64,000 bases of DNA from positions 39,337-103,336 of the forward strand of contig JACNKN010000054.1 of the NCBI GenBank assembly GCA_014382015.1. Direction: 5' to 3'. The position numbers were made by a program, and so were the translations under genes. This document shows, piece after piece, positions 1 through 6,786 of the stretch (positions within the stretch are counted from its first letter, which is position 1; every line of letters begins with the position of its first letter). Source of the DNA: Fidelibacterota bacterium (lineage in GTDB: Bacteria; Fidelibacterota; Marinisomatia; Marinisomatales; TCS55). Below the pieces are notes generated by a model, which was not told where the DNA came from, did not search any database, and saw only the letters and a program-made list of their open reading frames with translations.

Positions 1-113
1 TTATAATAAACAGATTTCTCTCGAACCAAAGTCAGGACAACTTCCAGGTTTGAAAGTTCGCGCCCTTTTATATATTCAATCAGAAACGAGGTATCAAGAA
101 ATAGGGGGTTCAT
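1..113 (-). CDS. vapC: VapC-type PIN-domain ribonuclease toxin, partial
   Basis: Only the first 37 codons are inside the window; the gene runs off base 1. The N-terminus reads MNPLFLDTSFLIEYIKGREL, the first beta strand of a PIN domain, with the metal-binding aspartate at residue 7 and a glutamate at 13. VapC proteins of this fold are Mg-dependent ribonucleases that cut tRNA or rRNA when their antitoxin is lost. Its ATG at 113 lies inside the 3' end of the antitoxin gene (20-base overlap), the usual translationally coupled vapBC order. The active-site half beyond the edge cannot be checked, so activity is unknown. Confidence 0.85.
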   Translation of the reverse strand, partial: MNPLFLDTSFLIEYIKGRELSNLEVVLTLVREKSVYY

Positions 114-345
114 TTACGGATCCGGGTTCAATAATCGATTCCTCCTGCTCCCGCCATTTCCGAACTTCTTTTGCAGATAAGTCAAAATCGTCAATTGCCC
201 CAAAAGAGTTAACAAATGCATCTATATTATTGGAGGATATTAATTCTTTTAATCCCGCCTCAATGACCGCTTTTTTGGTTTTTAGTCCTGTGGCAGCCAA
301 GGCCGCTTCAACCAAGGAATTATCTATGTCTAATGTTGTTCGCAT
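94..345 (-). CDS. vapB: VapB-family antitoxin
   Basis: An 83-residue protein beginning MRTTLDIDNSLVEAALAATG, the ribbon-helix-helix DNA-binding start typical of VapB antitoxins, followed by an acidic linker and a toxin-binding C-terminal part around KWREQEESIIEPGS. I chose the ATG at 345 over an upstream in-frame ATG at 429, because the longer version would add 28 residues encoded by the operator-like palindrome region. It should bind and neutralise the overlapping VapC and repress its own operon. Family assignment is firm; the pairing is inferred from gene overlap. Confidence 0.85.
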   Translation of the reverse strand: MRTTLDIDNSLVEAALAATGLKTKKAVIEAGLKELISSNNIDAFVNSFGAIDDFDLSAKEVRKWREQEESIIEPGSVNEPPIS

Positions 346-353
346 AGTGGAAT

Positions 354-374
354 ATATGCATAAGTTATGCATAT
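354..374. promoter_or_regulatory. Perfect palindrome upstream of vapB, likely autoregulatory operator
   Basis: Arms ATATGCATAA and TTATGCATAT flank a single central G. A further ATGCAT half-site follows at 380-385. The palindrome sits 8 bases upstream of the vapB ATG, where VapBC complexes bind to repress their own promoter. Function is inferred from position and symmetry. Confidence 0.6.
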
Positions 375-423
375 TATCAATGCATAATATTCTCCCCCCT
401 TGATTATAATGCGTCGGCCTGTT

Positions 424-445
424 CGTCAATCATCCTTGATTGATG
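424..445. repeat. Palindromic repeat, copy a
   Basis: Hairpin with arms CAATCA and TGATTG around TCCT, extended by T-A, a wobble and a C-G pair. It shares the core CAATCATCC(C/T)TGATTG with the copy at 51969-51990 and lies 26 bases from copy b. Confidence 0.5.
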
Positions 446-471
446 TAGATTAGTACGATTGAAAATCATGA

Positions 472-493
472 CGACAACCATGAAGGGTTGTCG
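472..493. repeat. Palindromic repeat, copy b, possible terminator
   Basis: Hairpin with arms CGACAACC and GGTTGTCG around ATGAAG, just past the stop of the minus-strand gene at 500-931. It lacks a strong T-tract on that strand. It aligns with the hairpin at 51969-51990, with paired changes that keep the stem, so it is listed as a repeat that may also end transcription. Confidence 0.5.
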
Positions 494-499
494 GACTTT

Positions 500-931
500 T
501 TATGGTTTATAGCGCTTTTGCGCTTTTAATAGATATAAATCAGCTTTTTCTGTTTTACCATCTTGAGCCAACGAAACGATCCGAAGTGATTCTAACAAGG
601 GGATCGCTGTATTATCATAATTGGAATAAAAAGCATCCATTGCCTTAGCCACTATATCTACCTGATAGCCCACTTCTTTTGAACGATGCTCATCTACGAT
701 GTTATAAAACCGTTCGATATAATAAGGCTCCACCCAATTTGGATCCTGATTATATTGCTTTTTCACCTCTTGCTTGTGGTGATATTTTAACTTCGCACCT
801 GCAGCATAGACCCCATTAATAAATGCTACTTTTTCTTTTATTTCCAAGGATTCCCAATAGGTGGCGGGCGTGCGTTTTTGGGCAGTGAGGCTGACGATGA
901 TTAAGAGAATAGTGGAGATATAACGTATCAT
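500..931 (-). CDS. Small secreted protein of unknown function (paralogue of 57004-57444)
   Basis: A 143-residue protein with an N-terminal signal peptide (hydrophobic residues 5-16, likely cleavage after LTAQ). The mature part is mostly helical and I do not recognise the family. It resembles the 146-residue protein encoded at 57004-57444: both have (A)xYWxxLExxEK near the N-terminus, a middle Trp/Tyr-rich block, and a D-x-(F/Y)YS motif before the C-terminal helix. Its start overlaps the stop of nadE by 4 bases (ATGA), so it is the last gene of that operon. A periplasmic location is inferred. Confidence 0.7.
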   Translation of the reverse strand: MIRYISTILLIIVSLTAQKRTPATYWESLEIKEKVAFINGVYAAGAKLKYHHKQEVKKQYNQDPNWVEPYYIERFYNIVDEHRSKEVGYQVDIVAKAMDAFYSNYDNTAIPLLESLRIVSLAQDGKTEKADLYLLKAQKRYKP

Positions 932-2544
932 GGTATTAATTCATCAAATTTATTGACGATCGGCACCCTTCTGCCGATGCCAAACGCTTTCGAAGTTACG
1001 CGTAAACCCGGTGCTGCCTGACGTCTTTTATATTCATTGATGCGAATCCGCCTAGAAATATCTTTAACGAGTTCAGGATCGGCCCCTTCTTCAATGAGTT
1101 CTGTGGGAGATTTTTCATCCTCTACCATTGCAGTGACTAGGGGACTGACCACATCATAATCAAAGGGATCAACCTGATCTGGTGCCAGTTCTGCTGAGGG
1201 TGGTTTTTCTATAGAATTGATTGGAATTCGGTCTATACCTGCCTTTGTATTTACCCATCGTGATAGTGCATACACATCCGTCTTTGATAAATCAGAAATA
1301 ACAGCAAGACCCCCATTCATATCCCCATAAAGTGTGCAGTATCCCATGGCCAATTCTGTTTTATTTCCTGTGGATAACACAAGCCAATTAAATTTATTTG
1401 AAAGGGCCATGAGTAAACTCCCCCGAATCCGTGCCTGGATATTTTCTTCAGCCACGCCAGATTCTGTCCCAGAAAAACTTTCTGTCAGTACATCCCCGAA
1501 TTGTCCTACAATCGTTTCAATGGGAATCGATCGATACTCTACCCCCAGATTATGGGCCAGTATTTCAGCATCATCCATGCTATGGTCACTGGAATATTGT
1601 GAAGGCATGGATACACCATGGATATTTTCAGCACCTAATGCATCCACCGCGATACATGCAGTAAGACTTGAATCAATGCCACCACTCAGACCCAATACAG
1701 CTTCGGAATGACCCGTCTTTTGAAAATAATCCCGAACGCCCAAAACAAGTGCATTATATATTTTTTCTTCCCTCACATCAGGTTTTGTTATAATTGGTTT
1801 CGGATGATCTAAATCCACAATAATAAGATCTTCCTTAAATGCTTTCCCTTGCCCGATTAATTTGCCGCCGCCGTCATAAGCCAAGGATTGCCCGTCAAAA
1901 ATAAGTTCATCCTGTGCACCCACAAGATTGCAGTAAAAAAAAGAAAGTCCAGTCTCAGATACCTTTGTTTCGATGAGTGTTTGGCGATCGGTTAATCGAT
2001 CTGCTCGATAGGGAGATGCGGAAATATTAATCATGAGTTGTGCGCCATTTTCTTTTAACGAATCGGTTATATTACAGGCATAATCTTTATCCCATAAATC
2101 CTCGCAAATCTGCAAACCAATTTTTATTTTTTCACTCTCAATTTCAATTTCTATTACACCTGTTGTTTCTCCGGGTGAAAAATAACGAACTTCGTCAAAA
2201 ACATCATAAGTTGGGAGAAGCATTTTTTTATAATAATTTATAATTCTCCCATTCCCACAAACAAAAGCACAGTTATATAGGTTTCCATTTTCACGAAATG
2301 CATTTCCAATGATCATGGGGACAGTGGCATTTGCTGCCAACCATGATAATGCCTCATTCGCTTCGAGAATAAAATCTTCCCGAAGGAGTAAATCTTGAGG
2401 TGGGTAACCAATGATTACTAATTCAGGAAAAACAACAAGGTCAGCACCAACATCAATTGCTTTTTGATACCATTCGGATATTTTATCACGATTTCGACCA
2501 ATGGCACCTACAGTAGGATTAATCTGACAAAGGGCAATTTTCAT
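928..2544 (-). CDS. nadE: Glutamine-dependent NAD+ synthetase
   Basis: This 538-residue two-domain enzyme makes NAD+ from deamido-NAD+, ATP and glutamine. The N-terminal nitrilase-type glutaminase (about 1-250) shows the Glu-Lys-Cys triad: E41 in FPELVIIGYPP, K107 in YYKKMLLP and C147 in GLQICEDLW. The C-terminal synthetase carries the ATP-pyrophosphatase P-loop LGLSGGIDSSLT and the later STGNKTELAMGY motif. Length is normal for the long, glutamine-using class. It overlaps its neighbours by 4 bases at both ends (acylphosphatase upstream, small secreted protein downstream), which indicates one operon. Confidence 0.97.
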   Translation of the reverse strand: MKIALCQINPTVGAIGRNRDKISEWYQKAIDVGADLVVFPELVIIGYPPQDLLLREDFILEANEALSWLAANATVPMIIGNAFRENGNLYNCAFVCGNGRIINYYKKMLLPTYDVFDEVRYFSPGETTGVIEIEIESEKIKIGLQICEDLWDKDYACNITDSLKENGAQLMINISASPYRADRLTDRQTLIETKVSETGLSFFYCNLVGAQDELIFDGQSLAYDGGGKLIGQGKAFKEDLIIVDLDHPKPIITKPDVREEKIYNALVLGVRDYFQKTGHSEAVLGLSGGIDSSLTACIAVDALGAENIHGVSMPSQYSSDHSMDDAEILAHNLGVEYRSIPIETIVGQFGDVLTESFSGTESGVAEENIQARIRGSLLMALSNKFNWLVLSTGNKTELAMGYCTLYGDMNGGLAVISDLSKTDVYALSRWVNTKAGIDRIPINSIEKPPSAELAPDQVDPFDYDVVSPLVTAMVEDEKSPTELIEEGADPELVKDISRRIRINEYKRRQAAPGLRVTSKAFGIGRRVPIVNKFDELIP

Positions 2545-2825
2545 ACATACCTTATTTCAAAATTGTCAAAAGCATTATTTAAGTTCCCCCATTCCATTGC
2601 CACATGATCGACTCTTGCCAAATTTGGACCCACTTTCACTTTTCGAATAAATGTTTCCAAATCAGAGGTTTTTCCTTCTACCAGAATTTCTACAGACCCA
2701 TCTGGAAGGTTTTTTGCGTACCCCTTCAACTTCAGGTTTCTCCCAATCCTAACTGAATACCAGCGAAAACTCACCCCCTGGACTTTCCCGGAAACGATCA
2801 TCCGAACTGAAGATTCATTTTGCAT
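2541..2825 (-). CDS. acyP: Acylphosphatase
   Basis: A 94-residue small alpha/beta protein that hydrolyses acyl phosphates such as acetyl phosphate. The family signature is complete: VSGKVQGVSFRWY carries the substrate-binding arginine, and GYAKNLPDGSVEILVEG carries the catalytic asparagine. It overlaps the LOG-family gene upstream by 11 bases and nadE downstream by 4, inside the asnS-LOG-acyP-nadE run. The physiological substrate is unknown. Confidence 0.95.
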   Translation of the reverse strand: MQNESSVRMIVSGKVQGVSFRWYSVRIGRNLKLKGYAKNLPDGSVEILVEGKTSDLETFIRKVKVGPNLARVDHVAMEWGNLNNAFDNFEIRYV

Positions 2826-3276
2826 TTATTAAGTCGTTAACTTTATTAATTACTTCAGTTGGCGTATTTACTTTATGTATATCATCCAATTCCCATGTTC
2901 CAAATCCGACTACAGGTTTTTCCAATTGGAAGGCAAATGCGATTTCACTCAAAGTACCATACTTCCCGGATATAGCAACGGCTACATCACAATTATAAGC
3001 CAACATTATATTTCGCCCAACACCCATTCCAGTGGAAACAGGAATATCAATATGACCGTTAACTTCCGATTTGTCTGGTCCCTTTAAAATGCCAACACAG
3101 GTACCGCCACCTTCTTTCACGCCTTTAGCAATCGCTTCCATCACCCCTTTTCCACCTCCGCAATAGACTAAATAGTTTTCTGCTGCGAGCAGTCTTCCAA
3201 TTTCTACTGTATCCGAAAATGTTTGCTCATCAATGATTCGGCCACCAAAAACGGATATCCTGGCAGAATACCCCAT
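2815..3276 (-). CDS. LOG/TIGR00725-family protein (Rossmann nucleotide-binding)
   Basis: A 153-residue protein with the SLOG/LOG fold. It begins near VFGGRIIDEQTF, has the YCGGGKGVMEAIAKGVKEGG loop (a variant of the PGGxGT-type phosphate-binding region), and a second glycine-serine stretch SGKYGTLSEIAFAF. Related proteins cleave nucleoside monophosphates (cytokinin-activating type) or bind nucleotides, and some are mislabelled lysine decarboxylases. The short TIGR00725 branch has no settled function. Its ATG overlaps the asnS stop by one base (TGATG), pointing to translational coupling. Confidence 0.8.
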   Translation of the reverse strand: MGYSARISVFGGRIIDEQTFSDTVEIGRLLAAENYLVYCGGGKGVMEAIAKGVKEGGGTCVGILKGPDKSEVNGHIDIPVSTGMGVGRNIMLAYNCDVAVAISGKYGTLSEIAFAFQLEKPVVGFGTWELDDIHKVNTPTEVINKVNDLINAK

Positions 3277-4565
3277 CAGGGCTCGATACGATACATTGTT
3301 CGAGGATAGGGAATCGTTTCACGCACATGCTTGGCGCCCGTAATCCATCCCACGGTTCTCTCAATTCCCAAACCAAATCCGGAATGAGGAACGGACCCAT
3401 ATTTTCGTAAATCCAGATACCATTGGAAAGGCTCAATTGGCAATTTATGTTCTTTAATTCTGCTTAATAATATATCGTGATCGTCTTCCCGCTGACCGCC
3501 ACCGATAATTTCACCATAACCTTCGGGCGCAATCATATCTACACCCAATGCTAAATCATTATTATCTTTATCACGTTTCATATAAAATGCCTTAATCTCT
3601 GCAGGCCATCGATGAATCATGACAGGACGGTCAAATTTTTCAGAAATAACCGTTTCATCTTTACCACCAAAATCGGAACCATAGGTAAAGTCCGTCCCTT
3701 TATCCTTTAGAATTTTGGCTGCTTCATCATAAGTGATCCGTGGAAACGGAGGTACCACTTTTTCAAGACATGCCGTATCCCGTTCTAATATTTTTAATTC
3801 TTCTTTGCAATTTTCTAAACACCACTGAACCACGTAACTCACATATTTCTCTGCCCAATCCATATTTTCATCCAAATCACAATATGCCATTTCCGGTTCA
3901 ACCATCCAGAATTCAGTCAAATGACGACGTGTTTTAGATTTTTCTGCACGAAAGGTGGGACCAAAAACATATATTTTCCCAAATGCCATAGCACTGGCTT
4001 CACCATAAAGTTGTCCACTTTGAGTTAAATAGGCCGATCGGTCAAAATAATCCAATTCAAATAAAGTACTGGTTCCTTCCACAGAATTACCCGTAAGAAT
4101 TGGAGAATCCATGAGTGTGAATCCGTTGTCGTCAAAAAAGTCTCGAGTGGCTTTCACCACCTGATGACGAACACGTAATATCGCATTTTGATTCTTAGAT
4201 CTAAGCCATAGATGTCGGTTATTCATTAAGAAGTCTGTTCCATGCTCCTTATGGGAAATGGGAAATTCATCTGCAATCTGATGGACTTCAATATTTGTCA
4301 CACCCAACTCAAATCCCCCCACTGATCGAGGTTCTGACCGAACCGTTCCCGTTACCGTCACAGATGATTCTTGAGTCAGTTCACTTTCCAGGTTAAAAAT
4401 ATTTTCATCCGTTTCTGCCTTCACAACGACACATTGGACTAACCCCGTGCCATCACGAAGAATCAAAAACCAAATTTTTCCTATAGATCGAATATTATAC
4501 ACCCAACCATTAAGGGTAACTTCCTGTCCATCAAAATCTTTTAATTGTTTTATTGTTGTTATCAT
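3276..4565 (-). CDS. asnS: Asparaginyl-tRNA synthetase
   Basis: A class IIb synthetase of 429 residues that charges tRNA-Asn. The N-terminal OB-fold anticodon-binding domain (about 1-110, starting EVTLNGWVYNIRSIGK) precedes the catalytic domain, with motif 2 region GPTFRAEKSKTRRHLTEFWM and motif 3 GFGLGIERTVGWITG. The ending HVRETIPYPRTMYRIEP favours AsnRS over AspRS. I chose ATG 4565; a GTG at 4574 would add three residues. It heads the operon containing the LOG gene, acyP and nadE. Confidence 0.95.
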   Translation of the reverse strand: MITTIKQLKDFDGQEVTLNGWVYNIRSIGKIWFLILRDGTGLVQCVVVKAETDENIFNLESELTQESSVTVTGTVRSEPRSVGGFELGVTNIEVHQIADEFPISHKEHGTDFLMNNRHLWLRSKNQNAILRVRHQVVKATRDFFDDNGFTLMDSPILTGNSVEGTSTLFELDYFDRSAYLTQSGQLYGEASAMAFGKIYVFGPTFRAEKSKTRRHLTEFWMVEPEMAYCDLDENMDWAEKYVSYVVQWCLENCKEELKILERDTACLEKVVPPFPRITYDEAAKILKDKGTDFTYGSDFGGKDETVISEKFDRPVMIHRWPAEIKAFYMKRDKDNNDLALGVDMIAPEGYGEIIGGGQREDDHDILLSRIKEHKLPIEPFQWYLDLRKYGSVPHSGFGLGIERTVGWITGAKHVRETIPYPRTMYRIEP

Positions 4566-4599
4566 TACACTCACACTTTAGATTAAATAAGTAAAGAAA

Positions 4600-5178
4600 T
4601 TACCACGATGTCATTATCTCGTTCAAAACATCTTCTGCAATTTTTGTCACTGCCGCTGATGTTGCAAATTCCCTTGGGTCTCCATATTCATTATTATCAT
4701 CTCCATCGATTAAACCATCATTGTCATTATCAATCCCATCAGTACTAATATCACCAGATAGTCCATAGGCGCCCCACCCTGAGAAGTTTTTCTTTATGAG
4801 GACCTTATCCTCGCGAACATCATACCACTCTACTTTCATATGGACTGTGAATCGATACTCCGTCACTGCCTCTTCCTTTGTGAAAGTATAAGGTGCATCT
4901 GTCACTTTAGTAATGGTACCTCTAAGAATGGATGTGGCCTGATCTTCATCAGTCACCCGAAGAATATTTTCCTCATTAAATTTTTCAATTAAGTTTTCCG
5001 TCACGGATTCACTCATACCAAATTCTGCCGTCTGATTTTCTACAATGGGAATGGCAATAGAATTAATATGTGCCGGTATGCTCCCGGCCATGGAGTAGAA
5101 CATACAGCCAGTGATTAATACCCACGAAAAGCACAAAATTACGCGAAATAGATTCAAGATTATTTTTATAATTTTCAT
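4600..5178 (-). CDS. lptE: LptE-like LPS-assembly lipoprotein with an inserted Asp-rich repeat
   Basis: A 192-residue lipoprotein: a hydrophobic signal ending LITGC, then MFYSMAGSIPAHINSIAIPIVENQT, which matches the Bacteroidetes-type LptE start, then STVTENLIEKF-like and ILRGTITKV segments. LptE plugs the LptD outer-membrane channel that delivers LPS. Near residues 146-161 is DGIDNDNDGLIDGDD, a thrombospondin-type-3/EF-hand-like calcium motif unusual for this family. ATG 5178 overlaps the upstream GxxExxY stop (ATGA); a second ATG at 5190 is possible. The assignment rests on pattern similarity. Confidence 0.75.
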   Translation of the reverse strand: MKIIKIILNLFRVILCFSWVLITGCMFYSMAGSIPAHINSIAIPIVENQTAEFGMSESVTENLIEKFNEENILRVTDEDQATSILRGTITKVTDAPYTFTKEEAVTEYRFTVHMKVEWYDVREDKVLIKKNFSGWGAYGLSGDISTDGIDNDNDGLIDGDDNNEYGDPREFATSAAVTKIAEDVLNEIMTSW

Positions 5179-5441
5179 ATTAAATGGCATTTATGAATTT
5201 CGTGGGAAGTTTTCTTTTTATTTGCATAAACATGATCAGTGAGAATGAATCTTTCGTGTTCTATTTTTGGATTGTGACCAAAATTAACAAGTAGTCCCAA
5301 CTCAAAGCCAGTCGCATTCAAATAATTCAAAACTTGTGCTCGATTTAAATCCTCTAAAAAATCGCAACCCATCGATTTATAGACTTCAAAACAAGCACCT
5401 ATAATTTTATAACTTTCGTCCTTAAATAATATTTTTTCCAT
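5175..5441 (-). pseudogene. GxxExxY-family gene with an internal in-frame deletion
   Basis: The 88-residue product starts as a normal GxxExxY protein (KDESYKIIGACFEVYKSMG, then FLED) and jumps directly to the family's C-terminal block RAQVLNYLNATGFELGLLVNFG. The central stretch of roughly 50-60 residues, which holds the PD-(D/E)XK-like core acidic residues, is missing, yet the frame is kept. AAGGTAGGACC lies just before the ATG, so it could still be translated. Its stop overlaps the lptE start. The enzyme core is gone, so it is probably a remnant; retention as a short leader for lptE is an alternative. Confidence 0.75.
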
Positions 5442-5454
5442 TTGGTCCTACCTT

Positions 5455-5490
5455 TCTTACTTTTCGTGCCTTTCGCGTTTTTTGTGGGCG
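5455..5490 (-). repeat. CRCGAAA-type tandem motif upstream of the GxxExxY remnant
   Basis: On the minus strand the bases read AACGCGAAAGGCACGAAAAG, with further AAGAAAGG, so a CGAAA-centred unit recurs about every ten bases. A similar doublet lies at 6761-6780. Such CGAAA-rich tracts are often seen next to GxxExxY genes in environmental genomes (recalled, not checked). Function is unknown. Confidence 0.45.
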
Positions 5491-5510
5491 AAAAATATTT
5501 ATATAGATAA

Positions 5511-6707
5511 TTAAACCTTTATCTTTCTTTCCAACCCATACTGGTCAATTTTACGGTATAATGTTCGTTCACTCATACCCAAAGATTTAGCAGTTGCCCG
5601 CCGATTATTTCGAAAAAACTTCAAGGTGCGTTCTATGGCTTCCCGTTCCAGATCTTCAAGACTCATATCTCCAATTGAACTGTTTCGTATAAAATATTCT
5701 GATTCAGCATTAATGTGAAGACTTGATGTAACCGACTCACTTTCCTGACCAATAATCGGAACACTCATTTGATCTGAAACAATGGTTCCCTGTGTGGCAA
5801 ATTGTTTTAAGAATTCAACATCTTGACGCAATAAAAACAATTGGCGTAAAATAAGTTCACGTTCTGCAGCCTCCGGCGGCTGATTCAAAAGCATGGGTAA
5901 GGCAGTATTTGGTGTCCCTTCTTTAATGACAATTCCTAAATGATGTTCAACCATCTCCACGGTGATTCGCTCCCCTTTTTCAAGTACAATTATACTTTCC
6001 ACAAAATTCTTTAACTCACGAATATTACCTTTCCATGGGTTAGTTTTCATCACCCGAATGGCTTCCGGTATGAAGCCACGATAAACAATATCATTTGCCC
6101 GGGTGAATTCCAAAGCAAAGCGTTCGACCAATAAATTGATATCTTCTACCCGATGTCGAAGTGCAGGCACATCAATGGTTACTGTTTTTAATCGATAGAA
6201 TAAATCCTGACGAAACTTTCCACCTTCTACTAATTCAGATAGATTCTTATTGGTGGCAGCCACGACTCGAACATCTGTTTTTTTGGACGTAGATGCACCC
6301 ACCGGAGTAAACTCTCCGCTTTCCAACACACGAAGAAGTTTTACCTGTGTTTCTAAAGGTGTCTCTCCAATTTCATCGAGAAAAATAGTTCCTTTATTGG
6401 CTGTCTCAAAATACCCTTTTCGATCGCCACGTGCATCCGTGTAAGCGCCTTTTTTATGACCGAAAAGTTCACTTTCTATGATCCCTTCCGGAATCGCACC
6501 GCAATTCACGGTTACCAATGGTTGGTGAGATCGTTTACTATGTTGATGCAGTGCTTTCGCTACCAATTCTTTTCCTGTCCCAGATTCTCCTGTTACGAGG
6601 ACAGATATGTCGATTGGTGCCACCTGAGCAACCATATCCAGCACTTCACGAATGGCATCGGACCCCCCAACCATTCCAGATGTTTTTTGTATTCGTTCTA
6701 TATTCAT
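5511..6707 (-). CDS. Sigma-54-dependent transcriptional activator (AAA+ / Fis-type HTH, no receiver)
   Basis: A 398-residue bacterial enhancer-binding protein. The AAA+ domain starts almost at the N-terminus: Walker A GESGTGKE, Walker B GTIFLDEIGE, arginine-finger region FRQDLFYRL. The C-terminus (about 355-398) is a Fis-type helix-turn-helix, RATAKSLGMSERTLYRKI. There is no N-terminal receiver, GAF or PAS domain, so it is probably constitutively competent or controlled by a partner. The sigma-54 contact loop reads GAYTDA instead of GAFTGA. ATG 6707 is preferred over a TTG at 6737 because AAAGGAAAC sits in front of it. Confidence 0.9.
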   Translation of the reverse strand: MNIERIQKTSGMVGGSDAIREVLDMVAQVAPIDISVLVTGESGTGKELVAKALHQHSKRSHQPLVTVNCGAIPEGIIESELFGHKKGAYTDARGDRKGYFETANKGTIFLDEIGETPLETQVKLLRVLESGEFTPVGASTSKKTDVRVVAATNKNLSELVEGGKFRQDLFYRLKTVTIDVPALRHRVEDINLLVERFALEFTRANDIVYRGFIPEAIRVMKTNPWKGNIRELKNFVESIIVLEKGERITVEMVEHHLGIVIKEGTPNTALPMLLNQPPEAAERELILRQLFLLRQDVEFLKQFATQGTIVSDQMSVPIIGQESESVTSSLHINAESEYFIRNSSIGDMSLEDLEREAIERTLKFFRNNRRATAKSLGMSERTLYRKIDQYGLERKIKV

Positions 6708-6760
6708 ATGTTTCCTTTTTCCCCTGAAATCAAACAAAAATATGCGAAAGATACAAATTA

Positions 6761-6780
6761 ATATTTCGCGTATTTCGCGG
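6761..6780 (-). repeat. CGCGAAAT tandem doublet
   Basis: On the minus strand, CCGCGAAATACGCGAAATAT is two copies of a CGCGAAAT unit nine bases apart, in the gap between uvrB and the sigma-54 activator. A related TGCGAAAG occurs at 6743-6750 on the other strand. It resembles the motif in front of the GxxExxY remnant at 5455-5490. Confidence 0.4.
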
Positions 6781-6786
6781 AATGTC

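Noticed and set aside
345..429. Longer start of vapB at 429
   Set aside because: It would translate the operator palindrome and precede the canonical RHH start.
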